The translations under genes and the position numbers were made by a program. The notes under the pieces are model-generated. The model was given only the letters and a program-made list of their open reading frames with translations, did no database searches and was not told where the DNA came from. A stretch of DNA of 64,000 bases from NCBI GenBank assembly GCA_021234155.1, contig JAJEKV010000013.1, positions 751,696 to 815,695 of the forward strand. Direction: 5' to 3'. The DNA comes from Isoetes taiwanensis. Taxonomy: Eukaryota > Streptophyta > Lycopodiopsida > Isoetales > Isoetaceae. Within the stretch, counting starts at the first letter, position 1, and every line of letters begins with the position of its first letter. Positions 30,247 to 42,449 of the stretch are shown here, piece by piece.

Positions 30247-33200
30247 TTTAATCATAGAGCTCGCACGACTCATTTGTTCTGCATGGCATAAAGCTTTCCA
30301 GCCCTGTTGTCACCATAGCGGATAGACGCCTCCCGCCAGAGCGAGGAGGGAACTCCACCCCCTAGGTACTTGTAGGTGGGCGTGACGTCCACGGCTGTCC
30401 CCCGATATGTGAGTCAGCGGGAGGCATGGGGTGGCGTGAAGAGGATATGAGAACCACCCGGTCTTGGCCGATTCACGCTCATGTCTCAGAGCGACAAAAT
30501 GTGTCTAGGGCATCCAAGTGAGACGCATATAGCTTCGTGTGGGGGCAGCAGGCCAACATCGCCGCATAGATGGATGAGCGGATGACCCGGTGCAAAAGTC
30601 GTAAGCCATCCCCCCATCTTTGAGTAAGCCGCGGGGCTCTAACGATCAATGTAGAGGCCAAAAAGTGTTGGTGAGAGGGGCAACCTGCGGGACCTCGATA
30701 CTACCGGTGAATGCTTGGCCCGTCGGGTGCATCCCCGCCAAAGCAACTCTCATACAACTGTATATGGCATTCTCGCACGTACGAACCCCAGATTGACGAT
30801 CTAGCCTACGCCTTTTCCCTGGAACCATTATCAAAAAAAGCCTTCGCTAAGTCCACAAAGCGGCAATACAAGTCCCGCCGATGATTCCTACCGTTTCAAT
30901 AAGTGCCCGCAGGTGTAAAGATATGGTCAATCGTTGAGTGGCGGGTCTAAAGCCTCCGTGGTGAGGGGCCCGCACATGCTGCCTCCTTGTGGGGTCAACT
31001 GGCTGCTTTCGAGAATGCTAGCCAACAGTTTGGCAAATACCGAACGACCATGATCGTCCGATAATCGGCGGGACAAGTGTGGGTCGCCCGCCTTGTGAAT
31101 GGGAACAACCCCGCTTGTGGTCCATTGTCGGGGAGACCTTCCCGCAATGCTCGTTGAACAGGCGCTGAGGACCGACACAAGTGGCTGCCCCATTTGAGTA
31201 ACTTCGGCCTGCATACCATCGAGGTCGTTTGCCTTCCCATTAGCCCGTTCAGCAGGCCCTCCTCAACATCCTCCTCCACGAAGAACCAATGGGGGCCCTC
31301 ACGTAGGGGGTATGCATTGCGTCCTGGCGGGGTCATAGAGCCGCCGCCAAAATGCTGCTTCCCCTTTGCCGGGTGTGATGTCCCCCAGGGCTGGGCGGCC
31401 TTCCGCTACTCTGGCCAAAGGTTCGAGGATGAGTGTCCCCCGGGTCAACATCTCCCTCGATGCACGGCAAGGTACCGCGCCTTGTCTCCTTCGGATGGGC
31501 GCGCGTGTGGTGGCCTCGCAAGCGGGCCCGATCCGAATGAATGTGACGGCTGCCGCGTTCTTTTTCACTCGCATCAAACCATCTATTCTGGGGAATGTTT
31601 CTTACCTCGGCGGCGACGGGGAGGGGGTCTCCAAAGCACCTGTCCGTACATCCCGTAATAGCCAAGTCAACTGGTCTGTCTGCTCACGCTCTAGCGTGGA
31701 GGTCCGCAAATTGCGGGAGGGCATCCATGAGCACCTCGGCATAGTCCTGCACGCTCATAATCTAGTCTCAACCGAGGGCGGGGCCGGCTGGCGTAGTGGG
31801 GTTCTGGCGCGCTTGCCAAACCAGGTCCAAATAAAGTGGGAGGTGATCCGAGTCGACCTCCTCATCCCGGCCCGGTACGTTGCCCACCCTAAAACGATGA
31901 TGAGATGCATATCTTAGCGCCTACTGAGCACATAGTCCACCACACTAGACCCTCCCCGATTGTCCCATGCATGTGCACTTGCGAGAATCGGGCCACCGCG
32001 GACAAAGAGCCATTGCAAATTATCAAGTCAAAAATACCACATAGCAGAGCAACCGTCGCCAAAGCGAAAGACCCGGGCTGTCATCCGATCCTCGCCGCCG
32101 GCTTCTGCGAGGGCGTAGCTGCAGACATCGTCGATGAGGGGTCAAGTCGCATGGGCTGCTCTACTCTCAAGAAAGATGCATTGAAATCTCCAAGAAGGAC
32201 GACCCTACCCAACCGGGCTGTGCTGGCCAGATGTCATCATATAGATCGATATAGGGTCCATCCTATCGCATCGGGGTGGCTGGCGATAGAAGGTGCTCTG
32301 GCATTGAAATAACAAACAGCCGAAAAAGGGGTTGCCACTGGTATTATGCACCACAACCCACAAGTGGGGTTGTGTCCATGCGATCTTCCGGAGGGTAACC
32401 CAATGTGCCAAGGTTGTCCGGTAGTAGCAAGCCCACTCCACCATGACCCTCCGGCCTCGGTCTGCGGTGAATTGAAGACCGAGAAATGTTGGTAACCCTC
32501 GGCGGTCGTAGCCTCGTACTCCAAGATGCTCCCATGTCTCCATGAGAAAGATGAGATCCATATCGTCACACGAGTTCGATTGTCCCCTTCGCCAAAGGGA
32601 AGCCCCGACAATTCCATGAGACCACCCTGAGGCACAATTCCATTTGTCACAGGATGGTATCTGCACCGAGTCCGGGAGGACCGGGAAGCAGAGGTCAGAG
32701 GAGAAGTAGATGGAGCGGGGGCAAGATGTGGTCGAGAGGAAGACACCCAGTCGGAGGAGCAGGAGTAGGAGCAGAGAAGGGGGGGGGCCGTAGAGAAGCG
32801 TAAGGTGGCCACGCGTCTTAGGGTTGGGGGAGCTCGGGTCTGCAGCTAAAGATATGTGTCGGGTTTAAAAATGTGCATCCCCGCCTCGAACCAATCTGCG
32901 CACCCACGTTGGCGAATGCCTCCACCCCGGCTGCTCTGCCTGCGCCTCCTCTACATTTACGGGTGGTGAGGTCCCGGTCCACGCGGGGATGTCCCTTCCC
33001 CCGATCTCGTCACTGGCGCATGGCATCACGCACTGCATCCAACCGTGAATATGACAATGCGGTCCACGACCGGTGCCGAAGCCCATGATCGGCTGCTCGA
33101 GAAATGTGAACTGCCTCTGGAATGTCATCCGATGCGAGAATGCGGTTCGGATGTTGTGGGCGACTCTCCCCTGCCGTTACGGCATGCCTCAAACTACTGG

Positions 33201-34030
33201 GGTGGCCTCTCGCTGGCTCTTGGAGTTACGCGGCTGCTTGGTCAAAGGTGGGCGAGGGGCGGGTCCCCTTGGGGGTGGTGGTGGTGGCCGGGATGGCGGC
33301 GAGTGGCTGGAGGTCACAGCAAAGGCCGGGCGCGGGGCCGGCTGCCCGGCGTGGTAGCGGCCCCACGCCTCGCCCCGACAAGCTTCCGGGAGCACACGCG
33401 AGGCTCGGGGGCCGCCACTGGCGCCCCGCCATCTCTGCACCGCCGCACTGACTATGAACACTCGGTAGGGAGACCACGGCTCTACGTCTATGGATGGTTG
33501 CCCGCCCAACCCTGAGCTCCGGGCTCACGGTAGCGAGGCGTGCTCGAGCCCGACACCACGTCAAGGGCGGAAGCTTGCTGTTCGATCTTACTCAGAAGAT
33601 CGAAGCGTAATGCAGGCGCAAGAAAGCGATCACACTTCCCGTGCCATGGTGGTGGCTGCCTCCACCTCGGACTCACGGTAGCCGAACACCGTGACCATCG
33701 TTTCTTTGCATTGCGGCTCCCTCTCCTCAGTCATGGTGTCGGTGATGAACCGCGAGTCTAGGGGCCCGCGTAATCGACAACCTCCTGCTGGCCTGTTCGC
33801 ATTTCGGTGTGCGGGGCCAAGGCCATCTTCCACATCACGAAGTATATGTTGAAGAGGGAGCAATTTTGTGCTCCAGATGTCGCTGCGGAGACAGCATGTA
33901 GGCACTCCAGTGAGGTGATGGGCATGTCCCAGATTTGAAGCCCAGCTTCGATTTGCTGTTAAGATCTCTTTTTGGGCCGAGTATGGCTTGACTAAATTCA
34001 TTTGTGCCTTAAACGGCTCTGCCCGGGTCT
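30247..34030 (-). mobile_element. LINE 5' portion with endonuclease and RT remnants (minus strand)
   Basis: Read on the minus strand. An ORF1-like GC-rich region (about 34030-32870) has no clear motif. The AP-type endonuclease follows with LIFLMETWEHLGVRGYDRRG (about 32560-32500), VVLLGDFNASF (about 32200-32165) and EVDSDHLPLYLDLVW (about 31870-31825). The reverse transcriptase begins GVVPIHKAGDPHL and then FAKLLASILE (31115-31010); later pieces include NAIYSCMR and GQAFTGSI near 30780-30690, and SHLDALDTFC at about 30515-30485. Frames are broken throughout. The remaining 3' part lies beyond the LTR element, at 23173-24275. The GDP..YRTIMV motif type is common in non-L1 plant and algal LINEs, but I cannot assign a clade. 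Confidence 0.75.
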
Positions 34031-34035
34031 TCATA

Positions 34036-34126
34036 GACAACCCTTGTTTGCCGATGCACCTATTCAGAGCAACATTGACGCTACCCTTGTTCGCCGATGC
34101 ACCTATTCAGAGCAACATTGACGCTT
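34036..34126 (+). repeat. 43-bp tandem duplication
   Basis: A unit beginning ACCCTTGTTTGCCGATGCAC is repeated head to tail, at about 34040 and 34083, with one base changed (GTTTGCC to GTTCGCC). It sits at the 5' edge of the LINE, so it may mark that boundary. Confidence 0.7.
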
Positions 34127-34455
34127 CTATTCTTCAACGTTTACATATGCATAGGTAAGCACTCATTTGCATTGAAATTTTTGCAGAAAAACACGCAATG
34201 AAGGGCTACAAATTTATGATGGCTTTGTTGCCCATTTGTTCATCTTTGATTTTTTCTGAGCATTCAAAGTTGGTGCATGCTTACATAGTTACAGGCTGGT
34301 CAGGTCCGCTGCTAGTTAATAGGTGAGCCTTCCACAGCTTTTGAACCTTATAGCCATTTCAGGATTAAATTCCATGGATCTTGTAGTTTGTGGTTGAGAA
34401 GTAGTGATGCATTTTAGCAAGAGAACTACAAACATGATATTTGGCACAATGATTT

Positions 34456-35204
34456 TGTAACGGGTCCATGGTAGACCGCTCGAGTATTCGAACCTTGAAT
34501 GTGCCTGTGGGGCGTTCCCGAGACACCGGCATAAATGGGTAGAAGCGACTACTCATAAATGTCTAGACGGTTTTGCCCAGTTGGCTAAGGGCATGTCGGT
34601 TAGGAACGTTACAGTTGGTATCAGAGCAGGTCTCGAGTTCGAGTCTCCATGGGTGCCTATATGCATGGGTAATTTGCAAAGACTTGGTAATCATTGTGAC
34701 ATGGTATGACATAGACATGGTATAGCCTTGGATGCTCGAGGACGAGCATAGTTCTAGTGGGAGAGACTATGCTTGGGCCCATGGTAGGCCGCTCGAGTAT
34801 TCGAACCTTGAATGTGCACATTATTGGGCGTTCGAGACACCTGCGGCATAAATGGGTAGAAGCGACTACTCATAAACGTCTAGACGGTTTTGCCCAATTT
34901 GGTTAGGGCATGTCGGTTAGGACGTTACGATTGGTATCGAGGCGGGTCTCGAGTTCGAGTCTCCATGGGTGCCTATATGGGTAATTTGCAAAGACTTGGT
35001 AATCATTGTGACATGGTATGACATAGACATGGTATAGCCTTGGATGCTCGAGGACGAGCATAGTTCTAGTGGGAGATATTGTAACGGGTCCATGGTAGAC
35101 CGCTCGAGTATTCGAACCTTGAATGTGCCTTAGAAGCGACTACTCATAAATGTCTAGACGATTTTGCCCAGTTGGCTAAGGGCATGTCGGTTAGGAACGT
35201 TACA
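34456..35204 (+). mobile_element. Tandem TRIM element (three short LTRs)
   Basis: LTR 1 is 34456-34613 (158 bp, TGTAACG..CGTTACA). After two bases comes TGGTATCAGAGC (34616-34627), an initiator tRNA-Met primer site. A spacer of about 150 bp ends in the purine-rich AGTGGGAGA before a degenerate LTR 2 (about 34769-34929). A second spacer, with a corrupted primer site (TTGGTATCGAGGCGGG), leads to LTR 3 (35080-35204, 125 bp, with an internal deletion). The outermost flanks are identical: GATTT at 34451-34455 and at 35205-35209, a 5-bp target-site duplication. There is no coding capacity, as expected for TRIMs. The element sits in otherwise anonymous sequence. Confidence 0.9.
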
Positions 35205-35209
35205 GATTT

Positions 35210-36420
35210 TTGTTATGAATGTACAGATTGTGAAAGTTCAGGGAGATTGATAAAGAAGGTGTGGCCATGATGCTCTGTTTAAGAAATCTGAAATAAGATA
35301 CAAGTTACATCCGAAATATTTTAGCTAGTTGCTTTGTGGTTTTGGCAGGCACATGTATTCCATTTCTTAAATATGAATGCTCTTTTCTATGCACAGAGAT
35401 TTGTTTGACTGTTGAGCTGCGCCTTCACTTTGAATTCTCATATAGTGCTTATGTGTCTATGTACAGATTCCTCCATAGTACTCCTGCCATATTATGTACG
35501 CCTTATCTGGCTCATACAAGGGGTTTAATTCTATCCAGCTTCTACTGCATGTTGTTAAGGTCATCGGGCAAGTAATGTTCAGATATCCTTTTGTTTTCTA
35601 CATTAATGTGGACGACACCACTGTTAAGTTGTCGAGATTTGTGGAAACCTGCCTCTGTTCTGCCTATGGGAATCTGTCAATTTCCAGAGAAGACAAACCG
35701 CAATTCCTGTTGGCTTGGTAACAAACTTAAGTTCTTCTTCATATTTTGGGCTTCTAGTTTACAGTTAGTTCTTCAAATTGCCATTCCATATCAGATTGCC
35801 ATTCCTTACATTTCTTGTACTTGCCATTCTTACATATCAATATATCTGTTCAGTTCACTTGCATGGTTATTCATGGCAATCGATATGCAGAGATCAAGCA
35901 GATGCTATTCTATTCTTTGCTATTCTATTCTATTGAACATCCTCATGGTGCTGCCTATTGTGGCAGGGGGTTCAAATCCCTTACAAAGTGCTATGTGAAA
36001 CCAATGCTGTCCTTTGAATGTAAATGTACTGACACTTATTTTGACCTTCATATTGACTTGCAGCAATGGTTAAATAATCATATGCTGAGGTGGAAAAGGG
36101 AATTTGACCCTATCATAGATTTGGCGGATGATGGACAATGCTTTGGCATGCATGTTTTTTTTTTGAAATCTCTCTACTTCTATTTTGAACATCTAATAGG
36201 CATGATGGTCTCATAGATGGAAAATGATACAATTTTCTTTTTCTTACTATCCCCTCTCGTATCGAAGTACGAAGGTGGAGGCCGTCAAAATTGCATGTAG
36301 CCACACTTAGTTTACCCTCTAAATATGCAATATACAATGGGATCAAGCCAATATGCAATGGAATGACAACGAGTAATGCACACAAAAGCCTCAAAGTGGA
36401 GTCATACAAGACGAATGTTT
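35210..36420. other. Anonymous sequence; no gene recognised
   Basis: Open frames of 80-135 codons exist but show no domain, bias or splice support. A short phrase TTGCCATTCC is repeated at about 35777-35830. Confidence 0.4.
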
Positions 36421-37056
36421 GAGTGCTTAATTAGCATATCCACCAATAATCGATGAAATCTCCTGTTTCAAAGACGCTATTTCTTTTCTGGCCTGCACAG
36501 CCAAAAATTCTCATGTTAATCAAACTGGCAAGGTTTATAAGCAGAAAGAGTGGACAAAAAGGTTTTTTCATTGTTTAAAAGTAGAAGCATACTTCTGCTA
36601 TTTTTTTTTCATGTTCAACCTCCAGCTTCTATATGTGTAGTTCATGGTCTTTCTCAATTTCTTCCATTTTTCTTTCAGCTTTCTTAGCCTCGAGCAATGT
36701 TTGCTGCAACAAGATAAGATGTCATACATAAGTTAGAGAATAGAGATAACATAAAATGTTACATTTAGCACCTCACATGCCTCTCTGATTTTGTGTATAG
36801 CTATTTCATTGACTTCAGCCTCGAACTTAGAAATTGCCAGTCTTTTATCTTCCTCATGAGATTCCTGAAGTTCTCTAACCTGTAGCAAAAAATAACTTTA
36901 GCATTGCTTGAGGTTGAGATAATTGAAAGGAAAATGAAGAAATTGAGAAAGACCAATAATACATTTAGCAGAACATGAAACACATATAGCAGAGGTATGC
37001 TTCTTTTTACCAGATGTGTATGCTCCTGTTGAAGGCTTTGCAGATTTTTTGCAAAC
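36421..37056 (-). pseudogene. Coiled-coil gene copy B, cut by gypsy insertion
   Basis: Minus-strand exons with good borders. About 37056-37014 reads FAKNLQSLQQEHTHL and ends CTG|GTAAAA. About 36881-36772 has acceptor GCTACAG, reads VRELQESHEEDKRLAISKFE then AEVNEIAIHKIREACE, and ends GAG|GTGCTA. About 36712-36620 reads QTLLEAKKAERKMEEIEKDH. Heptad-like Leu/Ile spacing with Glu and Lys indicates a coiled coil. The function is not recognised. The frames are better kept than in copy A. The 5' LTR of the gypsy element starts within the first of these exons, at 37057, so the upstream exons are cut off; I did not find them beyond the element. Confidence 0.65.
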
Positions 37057-37597
37057 TGTTACGAATACATTCTAAAAGTTAGAATGTTATGAGAAAATCC
37101 AGACTTTTATACAACCATGGCATTAGAATTAGCTACTCTAATTGTCATGCCAATCATAGCGCACCATAGAAATAGAATTAGCTACTCTATTATTGGTTAT
37201 CTATGATTGGAGGAGTTTAAAGAATAGATGATGCTAATCTTAGTCTGTTGTATTACAGGAGCCAGAGCTAATAATAGATGAGAGGACGAGAATAGTTCCT
37301 TGATGGTTTATAAGAACATGTTGGGGGAATAATGGGGCATCACTGGTTGTCTCCTAAAAGATTGGCTTTGCTTGGATTGCATCATAGTTCAGGGGAGGAA
37401 CTAGCGGCGGAGTCTTGGAGGCTCCTAGCGGTTTACTTCATAGTTTTGAAGTGCTAGTTCCGTGGTCGGGCGGTTGGACTATTTCTTTACTCTTGTTGTT
37501 CTCAATATTTCCCTTATTGAATACACAATCCTCTTTAGCATTAGTATTTGCCAACTATATCTTTCTATCAAGTGCCTTTTTGCCCTTATTCGTAAAA
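37057..37597 (+). mobile_element. 5' LTR of chromodomain gypsy element
   Basis: A 541-bp LTR beginning TGTTACGAATA and ending TATTCGTAAAA, an imperfect inverted terminus with the final CA altered. A primer site TGGTGAACCCAACG starts at 37599, one base after the LTR; it is not the initiator tRNA-Met type and I did not assign the tRNA. The first 253 bases match the truncated 3' LTR at 42197-42449. Confidence 0.8.
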
Positions 37598-37638
37598 GTG
37601 GTGAACCCAACGTGAATCCATCTTGACGGTGAGCGGAT

Positions 37639-40600
37639 ATGGCAAAGAAGCCAAAAAGTCTGAAGCGTGCTGTTGTCGAGAAGATTGTGGAAGAGGATTC
37701 TGATGGAATTCCAGTTGCGGAAGATAATTCTGTTGAGGGGGGAGATGTTCCTATGGACGATAATTTGGATGATGATGGAGAGTCAGGAGAGCAAGTTGTG
37801 AAACCTTTTAATCCTGCTAGAACTATGATGAAAAAAACTAAGAAGAAAACATCTCGAGATAGCCTGACTCGTTTGCTTGTGAAGCAAAATGAGTTGTTAC
37901 AAAAGCTTTTAGTGCAAAAGTTGGACCAAGACAATGATGATGGCACTATGAAGGAGAAAAAGCCTAAGGATCCAAAGGTGGAGTTGGATTATTTCTATGG
38001 GAAGCGCGATGGTGCATCCTTACTCCGATGGCTCGCTAAGATGGAGAGTTTCTTCTCCGAGCATGAGTATTCTGACCAACGGAAATTGTATTGGGCACGG
38101 GCTCAATTAAAAGGGGACCCTATATTATGGTGGCAACAGAAGGTGGATGCTGCTAATGCAGCAAATAAACCCATCAATACTTGGGCTAGAATGAAGAAAC
38201 TTATGAGGTCTGAATTTATGCCAGACAATTATAAGAACTTTGTCCAGGAGCAGTGGCGAACCATGAAGCAGCGTGCTGATGAATCAGTGGATGATTTCAC
38301 CAATAGATTTAACACTTTGTTAAGTCAAATGGCGGGATTAACAAAAAGGGAGATTAAGACTCGTTTCATTGGTGCTCTCAAGTACCGATACTCACACATG
38401 TTGAAGTTATGCCGCCCTCGAACTTTGCAACATGCTCGTACAGCTGCATTAGAGATGGAGAAGGATGATCTTGCTCGAGGTTCAAATTCAAGGCAGCGCC
38501 AGCAGCAACAAAGGCGAAGGTTTTCACCTCGAATGCGTGCAAACAATGTAGATATGGTTCGTGATCAGGATGGTCCAAGAAGATCTGATGGTCCCAGAAG
38601 ATCTGTATTTGATCGCTTGGGCAAACGGCCACGTCCCGCTACCTCTGAAGCTGATGCATGTTACCAGTGTGGCCGTCAAGGTCACTATGCTCGTGATTGC
38701 CGTGTTGGTAAGCGGGGAAGACCTAGCCGTGGTAGTGACCATAGTGGACGTGATGACAAGAGAGGTGGTGATAAGAAAAAGGTCAATGCCGGCACAACCG
38801 AGATCCCAGGGGACGCAGATTCTCATGACCTATTGTTGTTTGATGGACATATTGGTCACACTAATGTGATTGTACAATCGGACAATGGCGCCTCGCATGA
38901 TCGCATTTCTTCAGAACTTGTTCAACGTTTGGGATTGCCTACTGTTCGTTTTCCTAATCGTACAGTAGCAGGCATTTGTACTAACATGTTTGGTTCTTGT
39001 TCAGCAAAGGTGCCACAGCAACAATTTGCACTTGGTGATTATGTCACGGCTCGTGATTTTATGGTGGTTCCAAATTTGAGGAAAGTGGACATCGTACTTG
39101 GAATTCCATGGTGGAGACAAATTGATCCTGTAGTAAATTACAAGACTCTCGAAGTCACTGTTGATGGAGTAACCTTCAAAGGTATAAAATCTTCCAATCC
39201 TGCTATCATGATTAGTCATGCTGCTTTTAAAAGATGTGTGCGACATGAGCCCATAGGAGTTTATCTTGTATATATTTTTCCTCCTGAGCAAGCTACCACT
39301 GTTACTAATGATTTGGACCGTGCTCGTTTGCAATTTCTTAATAACTATGAAGCATTATTTAGCGATGATGTTGTGGAGATGCCACCTGATCGACCGGAAA
39401 ATCATCGCATTGAGTTAGTTCCAGGAACTGAACCAATAGTGAAACATCCTTACAGAATGTCACCAGTTATGCTTGATGAAGTTCAAAAGCAAGTTCAAGA
39501 TTTGTTGGATCGTGGTTTGATCCGAGAAAGTAGCTCACCATTTGGAGCACCAGTTCTTTTGGTTAACGAAAAAGATGGTTCTTTTCGTATGTGTATTGAT
39601 TACATGGCCCTCAATAAGTTCATAATAAAGAATAAGTATCCTATTCCTCGAGTGGATGACTTGCTGGATCAATTGAAGGGCGCCACCATCTTCAGTAAGA
39701 TAGATTTAAAATCTGGCTATCATCAGGTTCGTGTGCATGAATCAGACATTCATAAAACAGCTTTTCGCACACCTTATGGTCATTATGAATTTTTAGTTAT
39801 GCCTTTTGGATTAACTAATGCCCATGCAACCTTTTGTCGCATGATGAGTAGAGTTTTGAGACCCTTTTTGGGCAAGTTTGTGGTGGTCTTTTTGGATGAT
39901 ATTTTGGTTTACAGCAGAAATGAGACCGAGCACATGGATCATTTGCGTCAGGTGTTGAACACATTGCGCGGTCAAAAATTTCAAATAAACCGTAAGAAAA
40001 GCTTTTTCTTCCAACCTCAAATTGAGTAGTTAGGGCATGTAGTTTCTGGAAAAGGTATTCAGGTTGATCCTGCAAAAGTGCAAGTGGTGCAAAATTGGCC
40101 AGTTCCACAAAATGTCACTGAGGTACGTTCCTTTTTGGGACTTTGTAGCTATTATCGACGGTTTGTCCGTAATTTTGCTCAGTTGGCTTTGCCCTTAACA
40201 AATTTGTTAAAGCATGACACACCCTTTCATTGGGAACGCTCTCAAGCACAGGCTTTTCAGTCTTTGAAGCAACGCCTTATTACCACACCTGTTTTACAAT
40301 TGCCAGATTTTTCTAAGCAATACTTTGTTTGTTGCACTGATGCAAGTGGTTCTTCTATAGGGGCAGTATTAGAACAGGATGGGCATCCTATTGCTTTTGA
40401 GAGCCGCAAGCTTAATTCTGCGGAATTAAAGTATACGGTATATGAAAAAGAATTATTGGCTATTGTGCATGCTTTAAAAATTTGGAAACACTATCGTATG
40501 GGTAGTGATTTTCACATTAAAACGGACCAGCAAAGTATTCAGTTTTTATTGACATAAGCTTCTGCAAGCCCACGCCAGGTTAAATGGGCAGAGTTGTTAC

Positions 40601-42178
40601 AGCGTTTTGGGATTGATACTAATGTTATTCATTATAAGCCAGGTCCACAGAATAAAGTTGCTGATGCTCTTAGTCGTGTGCGTCATTCAGATGACATTAT
40701 TCAGGTGAATAATTTTTTCCTTTGGTGGGAAAGCGCATTTGAGGCAATGAAGGGTATGTATGAGCATGATGATGAATTTGGTAGTGTTTGGATTGAGTTG
40801 CATGAAAGCCAGCAACGTATTATTGATAATTTCTATTTACGCAAAGGATATTTGTTTTTCAAAGATTGTCTTTGTGTTACTCCACAATTCAGGGAAACGG
40901 TTCTACGAGAATGCCATGAGGTACCAATAGCAGGTCATAGGGGTATTTTAAATACTCATGATTTGGTTTCAAAGTATTTCTATTGGAAAAATATCAGAAA
41001 AGATGTTGTTGCATTTGTGGAAAGATGTCTTGTGTGTCAGAAAACCAAAGATTCTCATGCCAAGGTACCAGGATTATTGATGGCACTAAGTATCCCGGAA
41101 AAACCTTTTCAGCATATCAGTATGGACTTTGTTAGTGTTCCACGGAGCAGACAAGGTAATGATCAGGTTTGGACCATTGTGGACCGTCTCAGTAAGTATG
41201 CAATCTTTATTCCTTGCAAAAAGATGATGCTGCACGATTATTTTTGAAAGAAGTATTTAAGAACCATGGATTGCCAGAGGTAATAATTTCTGACAGAGAT
41301 TCAAAGTTTTGCAGCAAGTTTTGGAGAGCATTGTTTACAAATCTAGGTACAAGGATGCATTTCTCCACAGCTTTCCATCCTCAGACGGATGGGCAGACAG
41401 AAGTTACTCATAGAACTCTTCTAAGCATGCTACGCAGTTTTGTACATGAGCAGGTTTCTGATTGGGAGCGGTATCTGCCAGTGGTTCAGTTTGCTTATAA
41501 TATGGCCATGCACTCAGCCACAGGTTTATCACCTTTTTATGTTATACAGGGACGTTTACCTTCAAATCCTGTTATTAAAGTAGCAGAAGGTGTGATGGAG
41601 GCAGATCAAGTTGCTAAGGATATGGATGCTGTTTTGGAATCCACCAGGGCAGCACTGTTGCACATGAAAGGTATACTCGTCAAGCGAACAGGAAACGCAG
41701 ACAGGTTCTATATCAGGTGGATGACTGGGTATTCATTAGATTAATTAAGGAAAGACGTGCTCCTTCCGAACAGAAAAAGCACAAGCTTCTTACCAGGTTT
41801 TATGGACCTTTCAGGATCATTGAAAAGATAAATGATAATGTTTACAGGTTGGAATTGCCAGATACTTGGAAGATGCATAATTCTTTTAATGTGGAATATC
41901 TCAGGCCATTTAAAGGAGTTAACCCAGTGTTAGTGGATGATAATAAAGTATACCAACCTGAGATGATTATGAGGCATAAGGGTCGTGGTCTTAAACGCAG
42001 ATATTTGGTGAAGTATACGGACGTGCCACATACTGAAGCAGAATGGAAATCGGAGGATTATTTCGAGCATTACTTACCTCTGTTGGAAGCTTACAGGGAA
42101 GTCTATCTACGCAGTGAATATAACAGGCCTATATTATTTCCAGGGGGTTCATCTACTTTGCCAACTGAGGACAGTTGA
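37639..42178 (+). pseudogene. Ty3/gypsy chromodomain polyprotein (near-complete, 4 breaks)
   Basis: Gag starts at 37639 ([15 protein letters not shown]), with the gag core at about 37980-38460 and zinc knuckle [14 protein letters not shown] at about 38660-38701. The protease has DNGAS at about 38880 (the usual Ser/Thr of D-S/T-G is Asn). The RT includes FLDDILVYS (39891-39917). The frame ends at a TAG at 40027, where the partial copy has TAT. RNase H ([13 protein letters not shown], about 40339) ends at a TAA at 40555. Integrase follows with an HHCC finger (about 40900-41040) and DRDSKF in the DDE core (41290-41310). Breaks lie at about 41218 (A-run frameshift) and 41655 (4-bp loss). The C-terminal chromodomain reads RRYLVKYTDVPHTEAEWKSE. 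Autonomous in design but inactive as read. Confidence 0.9.
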
Positions 42179-42196
42179 TTCTTTACCCCGACGGGC

Positions 42197-42449
42197 TGTT
42201 ACGAATACATTCTAAAAGTTAGAATGTTATGAGAAAATCCAGACTTTTATACAACCATGGCATTAGAATTAGCTATTCTAATTGTCATGCCAATCATAGT
42301 GCACCATAGAAATAGAATTAGCTACTCTATTATTGGTTATCTATGAATGGAGGAGTTTAAAGAATAGATGATGCTAATCTTAGTCTGGTGTATTACAGGA
42401 GCCAGAGCTAATAATAGATGAGAGGACGAGAATAGTTCCTTGATGGTTT
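42197..42449 (+). mobile_element. Truncated 3' LTR of gypsy element
   Basis: Begins TGTTACGAATA like the 5' LTR and follows it for 253 bases to GATGGTTT, where sequence switches abruptly to the opposite strand of the same family (42450 on). The last 96 bases (42354-42449) form the loop of the large inverted repeat. Confidence 0.85.

Noticed and set aside
31194-31917. Long plus-strand open frames at 31.2-31.9 kb as genes
   Set aside because: The minus strand here reads as LINE endonuclease and RT; the plus frames are shadows in GC-rich DNA.
31366-33564. GC-rich block as bacterial or organellar DNA insertion
   Set aside because: Endonuclease and RT motifs in the right order show a LINE; no bacterial or plastid gene is recognisable.
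25143-34627. tRNA-Met-like sequences
   Set aside because: Only the 12-base 3' end complement is present directly after LTR ends; these are primer-binding sites, not tRNA genes.
36113-36409. 98-codon minus frame with hydrophobic start as a membrane protein
   Set aside because: No supporting homologous copy, splice or composition evidence; probably chance.
38325-39333. Minus-strand frames opposite the gypsy polyprotein
   Set aside because: They are antisense shadows of a well-defined gag-pol frame.
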